Assembly: GCA_963169105.1 (NCBI GenBank)
Contig: OY720643.1
Coordinates: 82,939,696-83,003,695 of the forward strand
From: Ceriagrion tenellum
Lineage: Eukaryota; Arthropoda; Insecta; Odonata; Coenagrionidae
Direction: 5' to 3'
DNA length: 64,000 nt
The position numbers were made by a program, and so were the translations under genes. How positions within the stretch are numbered: the stretch's first letter is position 1; the number at the start of each line of letters is the position of its first letter. Below are positions 1-10,519 of the stretch, piece by piece. Under the pieces are notes generated by a model, which had not been told where the DNA came from, did not search any database, and saw only the letters and a list, made by a program, of their open reading frames with translations.

Positions 1-104
1 GAAAGGGCATTTTGGTGACGGCAGAGGGGAATTTCACGCCGAGCCTGCCCTCTAGCGAGTGGCGGTGCAGCAATGACACACAAGTCCGAGCGCCTCTCGA
101 GGCT

Positions 105-170
105 CGAATCTACATCTACATCTCTGAATACCGTGCAAGCCACCACTAGGGTGTGTGGCATGGAGTTATT
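105..170 (-). repeat. Short 3'-tail fragment of non-LTR family E
   Basis: A CTACAT-type microsatellite is followed by a GCAAGCCACC...GGGTGTGTGGCA motif. The same arrangement ends the better copies of RT family E at 43.5-44.0 and 51.0-51.4 kb. Only the tail is left, with no coding sequence. Confidence 0.4.
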
Positions 171-499
171 CCGCACCATGTATGCAGCACTCATCCCAGT
201 GATAATCAAGGTCGTTCGATATCGATTGTATTCTTCCTTCGATACAGGACTTTGCAACGTACATAAATCCGCCGTTAATGTGCTCATTTTTTCTCTTTTC
301 TCCATAAGCATATTATACGTTACTCGAAATTTTTATTAATTTGGTTGTGCATTTGTATTTGAAATGACAACTTGTGCCGCACATTTTCAGATTTATTTGG
401 GTGTGTTATGGCAGTAAGTGCTCTAATAGGACATGAATAGTGGACATGTGGTGAAAATGGTTACGGAGATATATATCGAAGGAAGAATACCATCGATAT

Positions 500-760
500 A
501 GATCGATCTTGGTTATAATAAGAATTGCGCACCATCCCACGGCTGCTAGGCGCAGGCCAAAAGCTGTCAGGATAACAATGTGCGGTCACACCAGAAACCA
601 GGAGAGTGTTACGCAGGCTAAAATGCTACCATGCAACACTAGTCATGATATACCTAAGTGTTTTTATTATTAATGCGATTGATGAATAGTTGCTATGTAT
701 CAAACTTTGCAAATAGCTATCATGCCGGATATGGGGATAATTTGGGACTAAGGATAACTT
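500..760 (+). repeat. Dispersed repeat Z, copy 1
   Basis: This stretch matches 40262-40500 in the same orientation. Shared words include ATGCTACCATGCA, a following CACTA, and ATTATT...TGCGA/GCGACTGAT at matching spacing. No open frame or terminal repeat is evident. It is an old dispersed repeat of unknown class, and the boundaries are approximate. Confidence 0.4.
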
Positions 761-1189
761 ACCAAGCACTCAAAAATTGGGATTTGTAAAATAGTTCTTG
801 GCAAAAGCGTCGAAAAAGTCAGAAAAATCAGCTATTTCTCCCTTGTTAGGCCCAATAGAAATACGCTGCCAGTATTTGGGATCCTCATGGGGTAGGCTTT
901 TAAACAGAGTTGGAACTCATGCAGAGAAGATCAGCTAGGTACGTAAATTGATGTCTAGTTAGTTTTATTGACCTTTTGTAACAACAGGGATAGGAATCTG
1001 TTTCAAACCGTCGATTAAAAATTAAACTCAATCTTTTATGTACATTCAAAACCCGTTTATTTTATGACGTACCTATATATCCTACATACTTATTAATATC
1101 CATGGATGGATATTGATGAAGTGTAGAAATGTACCAGTGTTCTCTTATGAAGATGCAGGTTAAGAGTTTCCACCAAGGTGGTGCCAGCG

Positions 1190-1530
1190 CTGCACCATGT
1201 ATTAGAAAAGATTCGAGGCTTTCGGAACCTGGTGCTGAAGGTGTATACCGAAGATACAGGGGACGAATAAAATAGGAAAATAAGTATGCAGAAGGGTAGA
1301 AGAGGAAAGAACTCTATGGAAAAACCATGGATTGCGGCCACCCTGAGGGCCAATGGGTTTGTGAAGAATATAAATGAAAGAAAAATAGGGGTTAACATTC
1401 CAAGGGGAAGGCCAAGGAATAAATATAGGGATATAAATGAAAGGGTCACAATGGATTTTTGAAGAATGTTAACAAAAAAGAAAAAAAGAAATGTAAAATA
1501 GAGGAAAAAGTCCCCAGAGGAAGACCAAAA
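1190..1530 (+). mobile_element. RT family B 3' fragment, decayed
   Basis: The sequence carries the signature of family B: TTCGGAACCTGGTGCTGAAG, then a 'CACCCTGAGGGCCAATGGGTTTGTGAAGAA'-like block of which only short words survive, then AAAGTCCCCAGAGGAAGACC. In better copies this encodes the RT C-terminus (AFETWCWRR, HTLRHNGFVKN, GRPRNKFMDQ). The NGFVKN-to-PRGRP part appears twice in a row, the second time with an A-rich expansion, so a local duplication followed insertion. There is no long open frame. Confidence 0.6.
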
Positions 1531-1626
1531 CAGGCTAGAAGTTTCAATAGTTTTAGCCTGAGCGTCGTAAAACTTTTCCGTAAGGCTCATGAGTTGACAA
1601 AACTTTGGAAGTTTTATGTGTAATAT

Positions 1627-1732
1627 TTATTGGACGACCGGTTTCGTCGAATATTCGACATCATAAGTTGCTGATGATGATGTTATGACACCTGATGATG
1701 TTGACTATTCGACGAAAGTGGTCATTCAATAA
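1627..1732. mobile_element. Hammerhead-type foldback element A, decayed
   Basis: Positions 1627-1664 and 1695-1732 form an inverted repeat, about 32 of 38 paired. The right arm carries CTGATGA (1692-1698), a 5 bp stem II with one G-U pair (1700-1704 with 1709-1713) and GAAA (1714-1717), which is the hammerhead core layout. The left arm, read on the minus strand, has CTTATGA in place of the core but keeps a perfect stem II and GAAACCGGTC. In that arm ACCGGT would be the short stem III. Stem I is not preserved. Element B is inserted just inside its right end. Confidence 0.55.
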
Positions 1733-1734
1733 AT

Positions 1735-1990
1735 TCAACAGATTCAGGCGAGATATCGTGGAAGTTCTTCATAATGTAAGAGAAACAATTGCATTTTTCC
1801 GCAAAATTGTTTTAATGCGTACAACGCGTTAAAACAATTTTTGTACCTGATGTACCCTCTTTGTACCCTCTTTGTACCCTCTCTGTACCTTTTTGTACTC
1901 TCTTGTACCTGATGATGGCTCTGTGAGCCGAAACGCGTTGTACGCATTAAAACAATTTTGTGGAAAAATGCAATTGTTTCTCTTACATTA
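1735..1990 (+). mobile_element. Hammerhead foldback element B, nested in element A
   Basis: Arms at 1771-1830 and 1932-1991 are inverted copies, 59 of 60 identical. The spacer holds a tandem array of about 10 bp units (TTTGTACCCTC-like, 1846-1908) and then a hammerhead core. The outer left end, 1738-1766 on the minus strand, matches the 3' end of the element at 34.6 kb (ACGATATCTCGCCTGA is shared). A 16 bp direct repeat, 1719-1734 and 1991-2006, flanks it. It interrupts element A, so it is the younger insertion. It has no coding capacity and would need proteins supplied in trans. Confidence 0.7.
1904..1944 (+). ncRNA. Type I hammerhead ribozyme motif
   Basis: All parts are in order. Stem I strand GTAC (1905-1908) is followed by CTGATGA (1909-1915), then stem II GGCTC-TGT-GAGCC (1917-1929), then GAAA (1930-1933). 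A minimal stem III ACG/CGT (1933-1938) comes next, then the cleavage base T1939 and the second stem I strand GTAC (1940-1943). The conserved core nucleotides are all present. Cleavage would follow a GUU triplet, which is allowed but usually slower than GUC. A stem III this short suggests activity mainly in dimeric or tandem transcripts. Function is inferred from structure. Confidence 0.65.
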
Positions 1991-2058
1991 TGGTCATTCA
2001 ATAAATATTATACGTTGAACTAACAAATTTTTGTTGATTTCTGAGCATTAATATTGGA

Positions 2059-2520
2059 AGATTTCGAAAACTGGTGTCGGACGAGGACGCTGAATATAAA
2101 ATGGACGGACAAACTAAGAAATTATGGAGTTTACAGAAAAGTAGAAGTGGAAAGGATCAGGTGGAACTCTAGGCAAAAATTCACAAAATTCAAGTGAATT
2201 TCACACAATTATAGGAAAAAAAGATGGATGGGACTCACTTGATGGGATGGATGGATGGGAGGCGGAATGGGATCACAAGAAACATTATTGAGAGAAAAAG
2301 TGAGGGAAATGTGCCCAGAGGAAGACCAAGGAATAAATTCATGGACCAAAGAAAGAAGAAAGTACATAAGAGGAGACACCAGGATGTAAGGGAAGGGTGG
2401 AGGGCTGCAGTCAACCAATCTTAGAATTGAACGACCAATGATGATAGTGAAACGAGAGGGAAGTGCATAAGAACTACCAGGGAGTAAGAGAACTGCATTA
2501 GATAGGGACGAACGGACGGT
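2059..2520 (+). mobile_element. RT family B 3' fragment
   Basis: Around 2060-2430 the family B C-terminal coding block is recognisable: ACTGGTGTCGGACGAGGACG, AAAATGGACGGACAAA, GTGCCCAGAGGAAGACCAAG, and the closing AACCAATCTTAG. The middle has expanded into GATGG repeats (2222-2265). A second partial copy of the terminal segment follows at about 2460-2520. Frames are broken. It is one of many dead copies of this family in the window. Confidence 0.65.
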
Positions 2521-3657
2521 TGAAGACAACCAGACATGTAATCGAGCGACCAGCAATGACTTAGCCCTTGTGGTGTGGCTGCTTTTTCCATTAGTTATTT
2601 TCCAGCTTTTTTCTCGTTTATCCAAGGAATTCATCTCTTGGTTTTCGTGTGCATATTATATTCCTGAATCATTTTCTGTTCGCATTTCGTTAGGACATGT
2701 ATGACCGTACCGATCCGTGCTCTCTGAATGCACGAGCTCTTTTTCTTTATTTTTGGTTATCAACTCCTACGGGAGTCGGGAATATATTCGATGACGGGCG
2801 GAAAAGTCATACCCGAGTGGGCAATAACTTTTGGTTATTTTCATTTTCAGTTTACGAGAGGAACACAATTTAAAAGAAGAAAATAAAATTTATTTTTTAC
2901 TTCCAAATTATCAATTTTTTTCGATGTCCATCTAACGGCTTCCCGAGTAAAATCGCCATCACCCTTCGTAGGGGATTGACCTCGCCTTTTTTTCACAAAA
3001 AATATCCCAGCGGACATGCGGCGAACTGTGTATTCTGTGCACTGAAAATTGGATATAATTTTTTTCCTTCTTAAAAAAAATCACTTCCATAGTACTCGTT
3101 TGAGACCAGCGTTGGAGGAAAATCCTTGGCTCTAGAAAGTCATTTCCTACGCAGCGATTTTCCCTTTTGAACATTCAGCCATTTAAATTGGTTTATTATT
3201 ATGTAATTACGTAGCTTGGAACTCTTCTTAAAATCGATAAAAAAATTGCAACTGTTACATGCCACTTTTACCTCACGCTGAGTTCGAGCATAAAACATTC
3301 ATAGAGTTTTTCGCAACTGGAAAGCGGGATCGGAGGTTATGTGCGCCATATTGAATTGGGCGGTGGTTTTGTTTGGAGAGTTGAATGGACGAAGTCTGGC
3401 AAGAAGTTCTTCGCCGTTACCAGTCTCCTCCGGGAAATTTTCCATTAACTGCAAATAACATGAAAAAGAGGCTTCAGTTTTATACAACATAACAATATAC
3501 CTATTTCAAATCTCAATTTTGAAATGTTAGCTCATTCTATACACGTCATCATCTGGTGTTCTGCCTGCTGGCAGGTCCCGTACACCACTACACCACTGCT
3601 GTCTCCATCCGCTTCTGTCCCGAGCTTCCTTCTTTGCTGCATCATAGCTGATGTTCT

Positions 3658-4107
3658 TCACCTGATCCACCAATTATTTCTTCTCCTTCCTCTCGTTTTC
3701 TTATCTTCAATTGAACGCTCAAGAGCCACAGTTATACTTTTCCCTCTCATCATATGGCCCAACCAGTTTCCTTTCCTTTTCCTTATTTCCTTAAGGAGCG
3801 ATCTTCCTTCTTTTACTTTGGTCAAAACCTCTTCATTACTCATCTTATCTACCCATCTTACTTTTCCCATCCTTCTCCACATCCACATTTCATAAGCTTC
3901 TATTCTATTACTTTTCCTCTTACCTAATGCCCACGCTTCACATCCATACATGAAAACGCTCCATGAATAACATTTAGCTAATCTCTTTCTCAGCTCCAGA
4001 TCCAGGCTTTTATTGCACAGCAAGTTTTTCTTCTGGCTGAAGGCCTCTTTTGCCATTGCTATCCTTGCTTTTATTTCTGCAATACTTCTCCAGTCGTCTG
4101 TCACCAT
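3658..4107 (-). pseudogene. RT C-terminal region (family C)
   Basis: This 149-codon stretch continues the palm at 4178-4624 after a short break. It carries WSVFMYGCEAWAL, EMWMWRRMGKVRWVD, NEEVL and NWLGHMMRG, the usual order of the RT C-terminal part in this group of elements. The R/K-rich segment RSIEDKKTRGRRRNNWW precedes a degraded tail. It has no independent function. Confidence 0.85.
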
Positions 4108-4177
4108 CGTTCCTAGGTACCGTTAGCTTTTCACTTTTCCTATTACACCTTCATTTATTTTCACACTCGTACAATTT

Positions 4178-4624
4178 TCAGTTTACTGGCATCACCTTTG
4201 TCTTTCCTAGGTTTATCTTCATCCCATATTCCTTCATCCCTTCTTCCAAAACCTTTATCAACCTTTGAAGTGATTGCATATCATCTGCTAATATTACCAT
4301 GTCATCTGCGAATCTTATACTTCTTATCTTCCTACCTCCAATGCTGACTCCTTCCTCTCTCCCATCAAAAGATTTATGGATCATGTCCTCAACATATATA
4401 TTGAACAAGGTTGGCGACAGACAGCATCCCTGCATTACTCCTCTACCAAGATCCACCCATTCTGTCATATCCTTATTTATTTTCAATGCAGCTTTTTGCC
4501 TCATATATAATTCTCTAATGAGTTTTCTCTCCTTCCATACCAACCCCTTCTCTTTTAGAATTTCGAACATTTTATTCCATTCAACCCGATCAAAAGCCTT
4601 TTCCAGATCTATACACATATCCAC
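4178..4624 (-). pseudogene. Reverse transcriptase palm domain (family C)
   Basis: A 148-codon open stretch encodes the catalytic core of a non-LTR RT. It shows in order DLEKAFDRVEW (motif A, first metal-binding Asp), GVMQGCCLSPTLFNIY (motif B), and RFADDMVILAD with the FADD catalytic pair (motif C). KINLGKTKVM (motif D) follows. The first Met is internal to the domain and is only the first one after truncation. Known members make cDNA from their own RNA at a nicked target. Here the lack of endonuclease and thumb continuity makes the copy non-functional. Confidence 0.9.
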
Positions 4625-4640
4625 ATAAATATTCTTATCC

Positions 4641-7201
4641 GATTAACCTTTGCGTTACTGGATATGCCATTAGTGATGTGAAGTTTCGGACCCTTGTATT
4701 ACGGTTATATTAATTACTCTTACTCCTAGGATCATTTATATCCAAGTTGATATTTAGTAGCACCGACATATCCCCTTCATCTCTTTCGCCATGAGTACTG
4801 CGTATGCATGTTCTACTTTCTTTTTGAAGAACATGTGAATTTTGACCCTGGTCATGTCAATTTTTAACGATTAATTTTTTAGCTTATTAATTTGATCTCT
4901 AAGACTTGTAAACTATAATAGTTCTCATTCCATCCATTAAATTGATACAAAAGATGAAAAATACCCTATTTAGCACTCCCATGAAATTAAGTCCCTCTAC
5001 AACGACTTAAACATCATGCAACTTCTAAACTACAAAGTTTCTTGCAGAGTTGAGTGGAATTTGTGCGTAATGCATAAATAAAACGTGCATTTTCCACAAA
5101 AATTAAACTTTCATCCCACCCGGGTTTAAATTTTGATGTATCATCATCAGCTGATAAAGAATTACAACGTGCGATTTTCCATAAAAATAAAATTTACTCC
5201 CGACACGGGTTTCATTATTAAAATCAAACCCAAGTCGGATGTAACTTTTACGCTTGTAAACCAGGAAAATTGCGCGATTTATTTATTCACAATGGCGGAA
5301 CTTTGTTAGAGTAACTCTCTCATCGGTCGCGGTAAAAATTGCATTGTAATCCTGTCTCTTCTTCTGTCTATTTCTCTATTTTTATTCCCATGATCTTTTC
5401 TACCGCAATGTGTTGGAATGCGTGAGATGTTCATAACGCCGTCAGAAAATGAATTGGTTTTGAATTAATATAAAAGATTGCGTCTATTTTTCAATGGACT
5501 GTCTGAAAGCGACTCCCTTCCCAGTTGTTGCTAGAGGTTAGTAACACTTACAAGACTGTCATGATGGCCTTACACGTATCTTGCTGTTCCTCTCGGCACG
5601 TGTGTTATGTGGTGGAAAGCATTACTGTATCGATTGTTCGAAGGTACATTGGTTACCTCATGCACCGTTTCAGTGTTTGACTTGAGTTCGATGATAGCTG
5701 GTAAATTTTGTTCCATTTTTTTGTTTTAAAGGTTTGAGGTTTTTGAATAAATATTGAAAACAATATTCGTGAGGTTATAATATAAGATAGTAAGATTTTA
5801 GTAGCATTAATAAAGAGTCCTAGCGATGGAACATGCTAAATGAGTCGCTGGTTACAAAGGATATTGCCGTAAAATTGTTTATAGCTTTTTTAATCCGTCA
5901 AAAATAGTTGCAATTAAAAATGCTTCACTTATCAATAATTCAATCCACTAATGCTTAAATTATTAATGTATAAGTATTGATTGGTTTGCAACGAAACCAG
6001 ATGTGGGACAAATCAAGTAAGCTGCGTTAATTTCTAATTAGAAGCTTAATTTCCTTCTCAGGCATGAATAATTCCTCCAAGCGTGAGGTTGTCAATGAAT
6101 CTGTAAACTTCATTAATCCAGTCTGCATATGAAAATATATTTCCTAACGTTCTTTCGTGGGTACTTCAGTGTCGATGAATTTAGCGCTTTTTGTAATTTT
6201 GTGAAATCCTTGTTGATGGAAATAGTCTTGGGGGTTTATCTAGGGTTTGTATTGCATTACCCGCGGGGATCGTGAATTATTTTCTCGTAAAAACGCGTTT
6301 ATTATTTCGTCATGTAAATACCCTCTTTCCTGGACATCCTAGGGAGTTGATTATGCACATTAATTCCGAAAACAGATTTCGCATTAAAATTTTTATATAC
6401 CGTGGCAAACATCGCTTAGGGAATTTTCATGTGGACCGTGGCGACACCGCAATATACTCTTCATTTGAAAAATTCGGAGTATCTTGTTTACACTGGCACT
6501 TAAAGCGTATTTTTGTTGGCACGTGATTTTCCTCGATTCCTTTCCCTCTCAAAAAACGATTCGGCGGAAAACATTTGGTCGCTGAAAATGAAAACGCGTA
6601 TTTGTCCGCCGAATTTGTTTGTTCAAAGCATTCAAATGCGGTGTTTTGATTGCTTGCTTTGGAGAACACGTGCAGGGAGTAGATTTTCATATTTTATCGC
6701 CTGTATTATCAGGGATTTGAACCAAAGTGGGAATGTTTTTGTGTTAAGAAAGAGTGAATTTCGGCCTTGTATTGTTTTCCGATCATGTTACTGATCAATA
6801 TATTTAGGGATTTTGTATCCTGGGAAAACTGTTGTTATGTCCATATTTAGTTTCCATATTAATTTATCGTGGATGTTTTTGTTGCGAGACTCTTGACGAT
6901 CGACGCATCACACCCCCTCAACCAGTTGAATTCACCATGATTTTCGATCCCAGATTTTTGTGAAAGACTAGCGTCATCACTTTTAACTTTTCAGGGTATA
7001 AATAATAGACCATTACCAACGGAGATCTGTGTCTCAAATATGAGAATTTTATCCTCGTGCATAAATAAACGATAGTAACAATATTTTATCTTGCTACCAT
7101 GATGGTTGTTTCTTAGATATCTGTTACAAGAAGGGTTGATACGTATCCTTATGTTAACCAGTTTACAATATTAGTTTTTGTAAAAAAGGGATAAGTTTAT
7201 C
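4641..7201. other. Stretch without recognised gene
   Basis: AT-rich DNA in which I recognise no gene, RT signature or long repeat. The open frames near 6272-6794 are short, overlap on both strands and resemble no family I know. Confidence 0.5.
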
Positions 7202-7238
7202 GAGTTAAGGTCAGAACAATCAACCACAGCTATTCTTT

Positions 7239-7277
7239 ACCAACTTTTCGGAGCATACTTTATTCCATCTTCAGGGC
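7239..7277 (-). ncRNA. Hammerhead ribozyme-like motif, one stem III mismatch
   Basis: On the minus strand AGCC is followed by CTGAAGA (7274-7268), a stem II closed by GGA/TCC, GAAA (7249-7246) and AGTT, then GGT. The core CTGANGA and GAAA are intact. Stem III would be perfect as ACGT but reads AAGT, one change. Stem I pairs CC with GG plus a G-U. The DNA on its right has no opposing arm, so this looks like a plain 3' end of a Penelope-type element rather than a foldback. Confidence 0.5.
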
Positions 7278-8100
7278 TAAAAAAACATATAGGTAATCTG
7301 AGTGTCAATAACAACAACGACCACGTACAAAACAGATACATCAAAACCTTATCAAATACATATCAACACGTCAATTACCATGGAATAATAACATTAAAAT
7401 CATTAACCATCACATCACAAAGTGCATCTTGTAACATTCTTTCGGATTACCATAGCGCCCATGATTATTTGCATCATTCTGTGCATTGAATTCAAGTCCG
7501 GGTTTGAGAGCCCTCTGTGAGTAGTAACTGGCTTCACAACATCAACTCATTATTGGAAGAAGAAAATGTAGATATCCTATATATTCACATCCATTATAAA
7601 TTTTCGCCTCCCGAAGTAAAATAAGTCGAATTACTCTTGAATGGTTCCCAAGAATAAATTGTATTCTATGGTCTTTTAATTTGACCTCGACAACGAAATA
7701 AAACATGTACGTATATCAAATCTTTAGCTAACTAATTATTTTTATTTAAACAATTTATCTTTTATTGTTGTTGAGATATTAAGGTTCATTACCATAAGAA
7801 CAGGAAAAATTCAAAGAGCCAGATTGAATTCCGGGTGTCTCTCTTGGATGAAATACGGCGTTTAAATGTTAAATATGCCGAAAAGCCTTTGGCGAAATCC
7901 TTGGGAATGAACGCACATATTCTGAAAGATCATGCACGAACTATGTTTGTAACTCAACAACAATTACATGCAGCCATTTATTTTAGCAATTGCAGATTTG
8001 AATGGCCCATCTGCCGCATAATTATAAAACACTGCCTGGTGAAGGCAGATAAAATGTGATCTCTGTACGATTAATTTGCCTATCATATCTTATTAGGAAT

Positions 8101-8665
8101 TTACTTTGCATTTTCTACAGACATACATACATACATACATACCCATCACGCCGGGGGATGATGCACTTCCGGGGAATGCCAAGTCCCAAATTTTTACTCA
8201 TAAATACATATTTGTACGCCCAACTCTGCTTCAATAATTTCCTGCATACTGACCTATCCTTTCAAACCTATTTTGCCTCATTTACCCCCATACTCTGCTT
8301 ATTACACGCCCTCCTGTTTTCAAGACTCCTAATACTCCTCCTCCTAAGAATTGCCTCAACCACATTCTACCACTACTTTCTCAGCCTACTTCTACCTCTC
8401 GAACCATTCATTTCACTCTTATATATCTCTTTCGTTATTCGACTCTTATCCATTCTCTCAATATGGCCAAACTAACGAAGCACACTCCTTTCATACACGT
8501 CCATTACTGGAGCATTTAACCCACATTCCTTCATGAGCCACTCATTCCTGACCCTATCCATCCTACTTTTGCCGCAAACGCTCCTCAGACAACTCATACC
8601 CACGGCGTTTAGTCTACTCTTATGTCTATCCTGACATACCCATGTTTCACTTCCATACAATTTTG
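8101..8665 (-). mobile_element. RT family A 3' end
   Basis: The minus strand reads YGSETWVCQDRHKSRLN, CGKSRMDRVRNEW, then broken versions of the remaining C-terminus, ending in a CATA microsatellite at 8121-8145. The same product is seen at 23.3, 29.2, 47.0 and 55.7 kb. Several indels break the frame. This is a 5'-truncated dead copy of a non-LTR retrotransposon whose 3' end carries a TATG-type simple repeat. Confidence 0.8.
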
Positions 8666-8948
8666 TGTTTTTTTTGTATTCAAAAAACTAATTTTTTTAT
8701 TTTTCGGAACTCAGACGTCTGTTTTCGTTCCAACCATAGAAGTATATGGAGCGGGCGCTTGCTATGGTGGTCAATATTAGAAGCTATAAGTGGACGTGGC
8801 CTGTCCGCCATCTTTGTTAACCCCGATTTTCCTTTAGCACTTATGGGCTGGCGCACTAGTTTCAGAACTTTACGATGTTTTACATGGATAACTCACTAGA
8901 AACTATCGTGGAATTACTCCTTTAACAAGTATTCTCCATAAATACATT

Positions 8949-9126
8949 AGTAAAAGCTCAAACGATTTCGTACTGTGCAAGACTATGAGACTAAGGATGA
9001 CTGTTGTTCAGTTGAAACACGTATAGCAAGAGGTGAAATAAAAAATTAGTAGACAGTACGAAATCGTTTGAGCTTTTACTCATTATGCTGTTCTACGATA
9101 TCTCGCCTGAGAAAGTGGAGTTTATT
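8949..9126 (+). mobile_element. Small hammerhead-type element (family of 34.6 kb) with 12 bp TSD
   Basis: Exact 12 bp direct repeats (CATAAATACATT, 8937-8948 and 9127-9138) flank a 178 bp unit. It shares its start, its end (GTGGAGTTTAT) and most of its body with the element at 34572-34828. The left 27 bp are an inverted copy of 9053-9080. The hammerhead core reads CTAAGGA (G5 changed), stem II is GACTG/CAGTT with loop TTGTT, then GAAA (9014-9017). Stem III ACAC/GTAT and stem I are also damaged. It is probably inactive as a ribozyme. Confidence 0.75.
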
Positions 9127-9289
9127 CATAAATACATTGTTTATCTAGTTCAATTAATAGTAATTCACATTCCCGGAATGACTATAGAAAATCGAGTAGA
9201 ATCTGTAGCACCTAGCAGTCCATACATGATTCGAGAGTTACTTGCCTTAAAATTCAAACTGATAGTGAATGTTAGTGTGTGTGAAGGAA

Positions 9290-9590
9290 ACAGATGGTGA
9301 GTATATGTATGTGAAAACATTATTGTGGAGCGTGGCACTCTATGGATCAGAAACATGGAACATTGGCAAAGCTTACCAGAAAAGACTAGAAGCTTTCGAA
9401 ACCTGGTGCTGGAGGAGGACGCTGAAGATAAAATCGACGGACAAAATAAGAAAAGGTGAAGTGAACAGAAGAGTAGAAGAGGAAAGGACCATAGAAAAAA
9501 CAAGAACGAGATGGATTGGACACACCCTGAGACACAATTGGTTTGTGAAGAACATAATTGAAGGCAGAATAGAGGGAAGAGTAATATGAA
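9290..9590 (+). mobile_element. RT family B C-terminal fragment, copy 1 of cluster
   Basis: An open stretch (9301-9589) encodes LWSVALYGSETWNIGKA, AFETWCWRRTLKIK, RWIGHTLRHNWFVKNIIEG and ends in RIEGRVI. The family normally continues with PRGRPRNKFMDQ, but here the sequence jumps straight into a more upstream segment of another copy. It is therefore a truncated tail fused to its neighbour at about 9590. Confidence 0.8.
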
Positions 9591-10262
9591 GACTAAAATC
9601 GCAGTGTGTGGAAGGGAGAAGCTAAATGTAAAAGTCACACTGAGAGGAGATAAATTAGAGCAAACAGATTCCTTTACCTATCTCGGAGGTACCATCACAT
9701 GGGATAGAAGAAGTACAACGGACGTCAAGCAAAGAATAGCCCAAGCTAAGGAGGTCTTCATGGGAAAAAGTCAACTGCTATGCTGAAAGAAGATAGGACT
9801 ACAAATCAGGAGACAGCATATGAAAACATTCGTGTGGAGCGTAGCACTCTATAGATCGGAAGCATGGACCATTTGAATAGCTGACCATAACAGAATAAAA
9901 GCCTTCGAAACCTGGTGCTGGAGGTAGATGCTGAAGATAAAATGGTCGGCCAAAATAAGAAATGATTAAGTGTACAGAAAAGAAGAGGAGGAAAGGACCA
10001 TATGGACCATAGAAAAGTGAAGAACGAGATGGATTGGACACACCCTGAGACGCAATGGATTTGTGAAGAACATAATAAGAGGCAAAATAGATGGAAAAGA
10101 TCCCAGAGAAAGAGGTAGATTCTAACTAGATTATATATAGACTGTTCATAGACTATATATAGAGGAAGGTATTCCAGGAGGTAAGGAAACTAGCACTTCA
10201 TAGGGAAGGTTAGAGAGCTGCAGTCAACCAATCTTAGGATTGAACAACCAATGAATGAAGGA
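9591..10262 (+). mobile_element. RT family B 3' region, copy 2 of cluster
   Basis: It begins inside the RT thumb-like region (FTYLGGTITWDRRS, DVKQRIAQAKEVFMGK), continues to WSVALYRSEAWTI, AFETWCWR and RWIGHTLRRNGFVKNII, and ends with the terminal AACCAATCTTAGGATTGAAC. Stops replace several Trp and Arg codons. The head-to-tail arrangement with the preceding fragment suggests tandem insertion or template switching within one family. Confidence 0.75.
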
Positions 10263-10519
10263 GCTTTGGGCTTGACTATGCGAGTCAAGCCAATTTCTTA
10301 ACTACACCTGCTTATTCATTCTGGAACAGACTGAAAGCCTTCGAAACCTGATGCTGGAGGAGGATGCCGAAGATAAAATGGACGGACAAAATAAGAAATG
10401 ATGTTCTGTACAGAAGAGTAGAAGATGAGAGGACCATATGAAACACCATACGGAAAAAAGAACCAGATGGATTGGACACACCCCGAGACACTATGGGTTT
10501 TAGATGAACATAATTGAAG

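Larger units (their letters stand above)
3520..4640 (-). mobile_element. Non-LTR retrotransposon family C, 5'-truncated
   Basis: The minus strand carries the RT palm (4624-4178), then after a short break the C-terminal region (4107-3658). A downstream remnant about 3660-3520 still reads DAAKKEARDRSGWRQQW and DLPAGR. The endonuclease and the first RT motifs are missing. The two open blocks are separated by a short out-of-frame stretch, so the copy is inactive but relatively young compared with families A and B here. The clade (RTE, CR1 or Jockey grade) was not assigned. Confidence 0.85.

Noticed and set aside
1846..1908. Satellite array
   Set aside because: Only about six 10 bp units exist and they lie inside one mobile element, so it is an internal minisatellite rather than a satellite locus.
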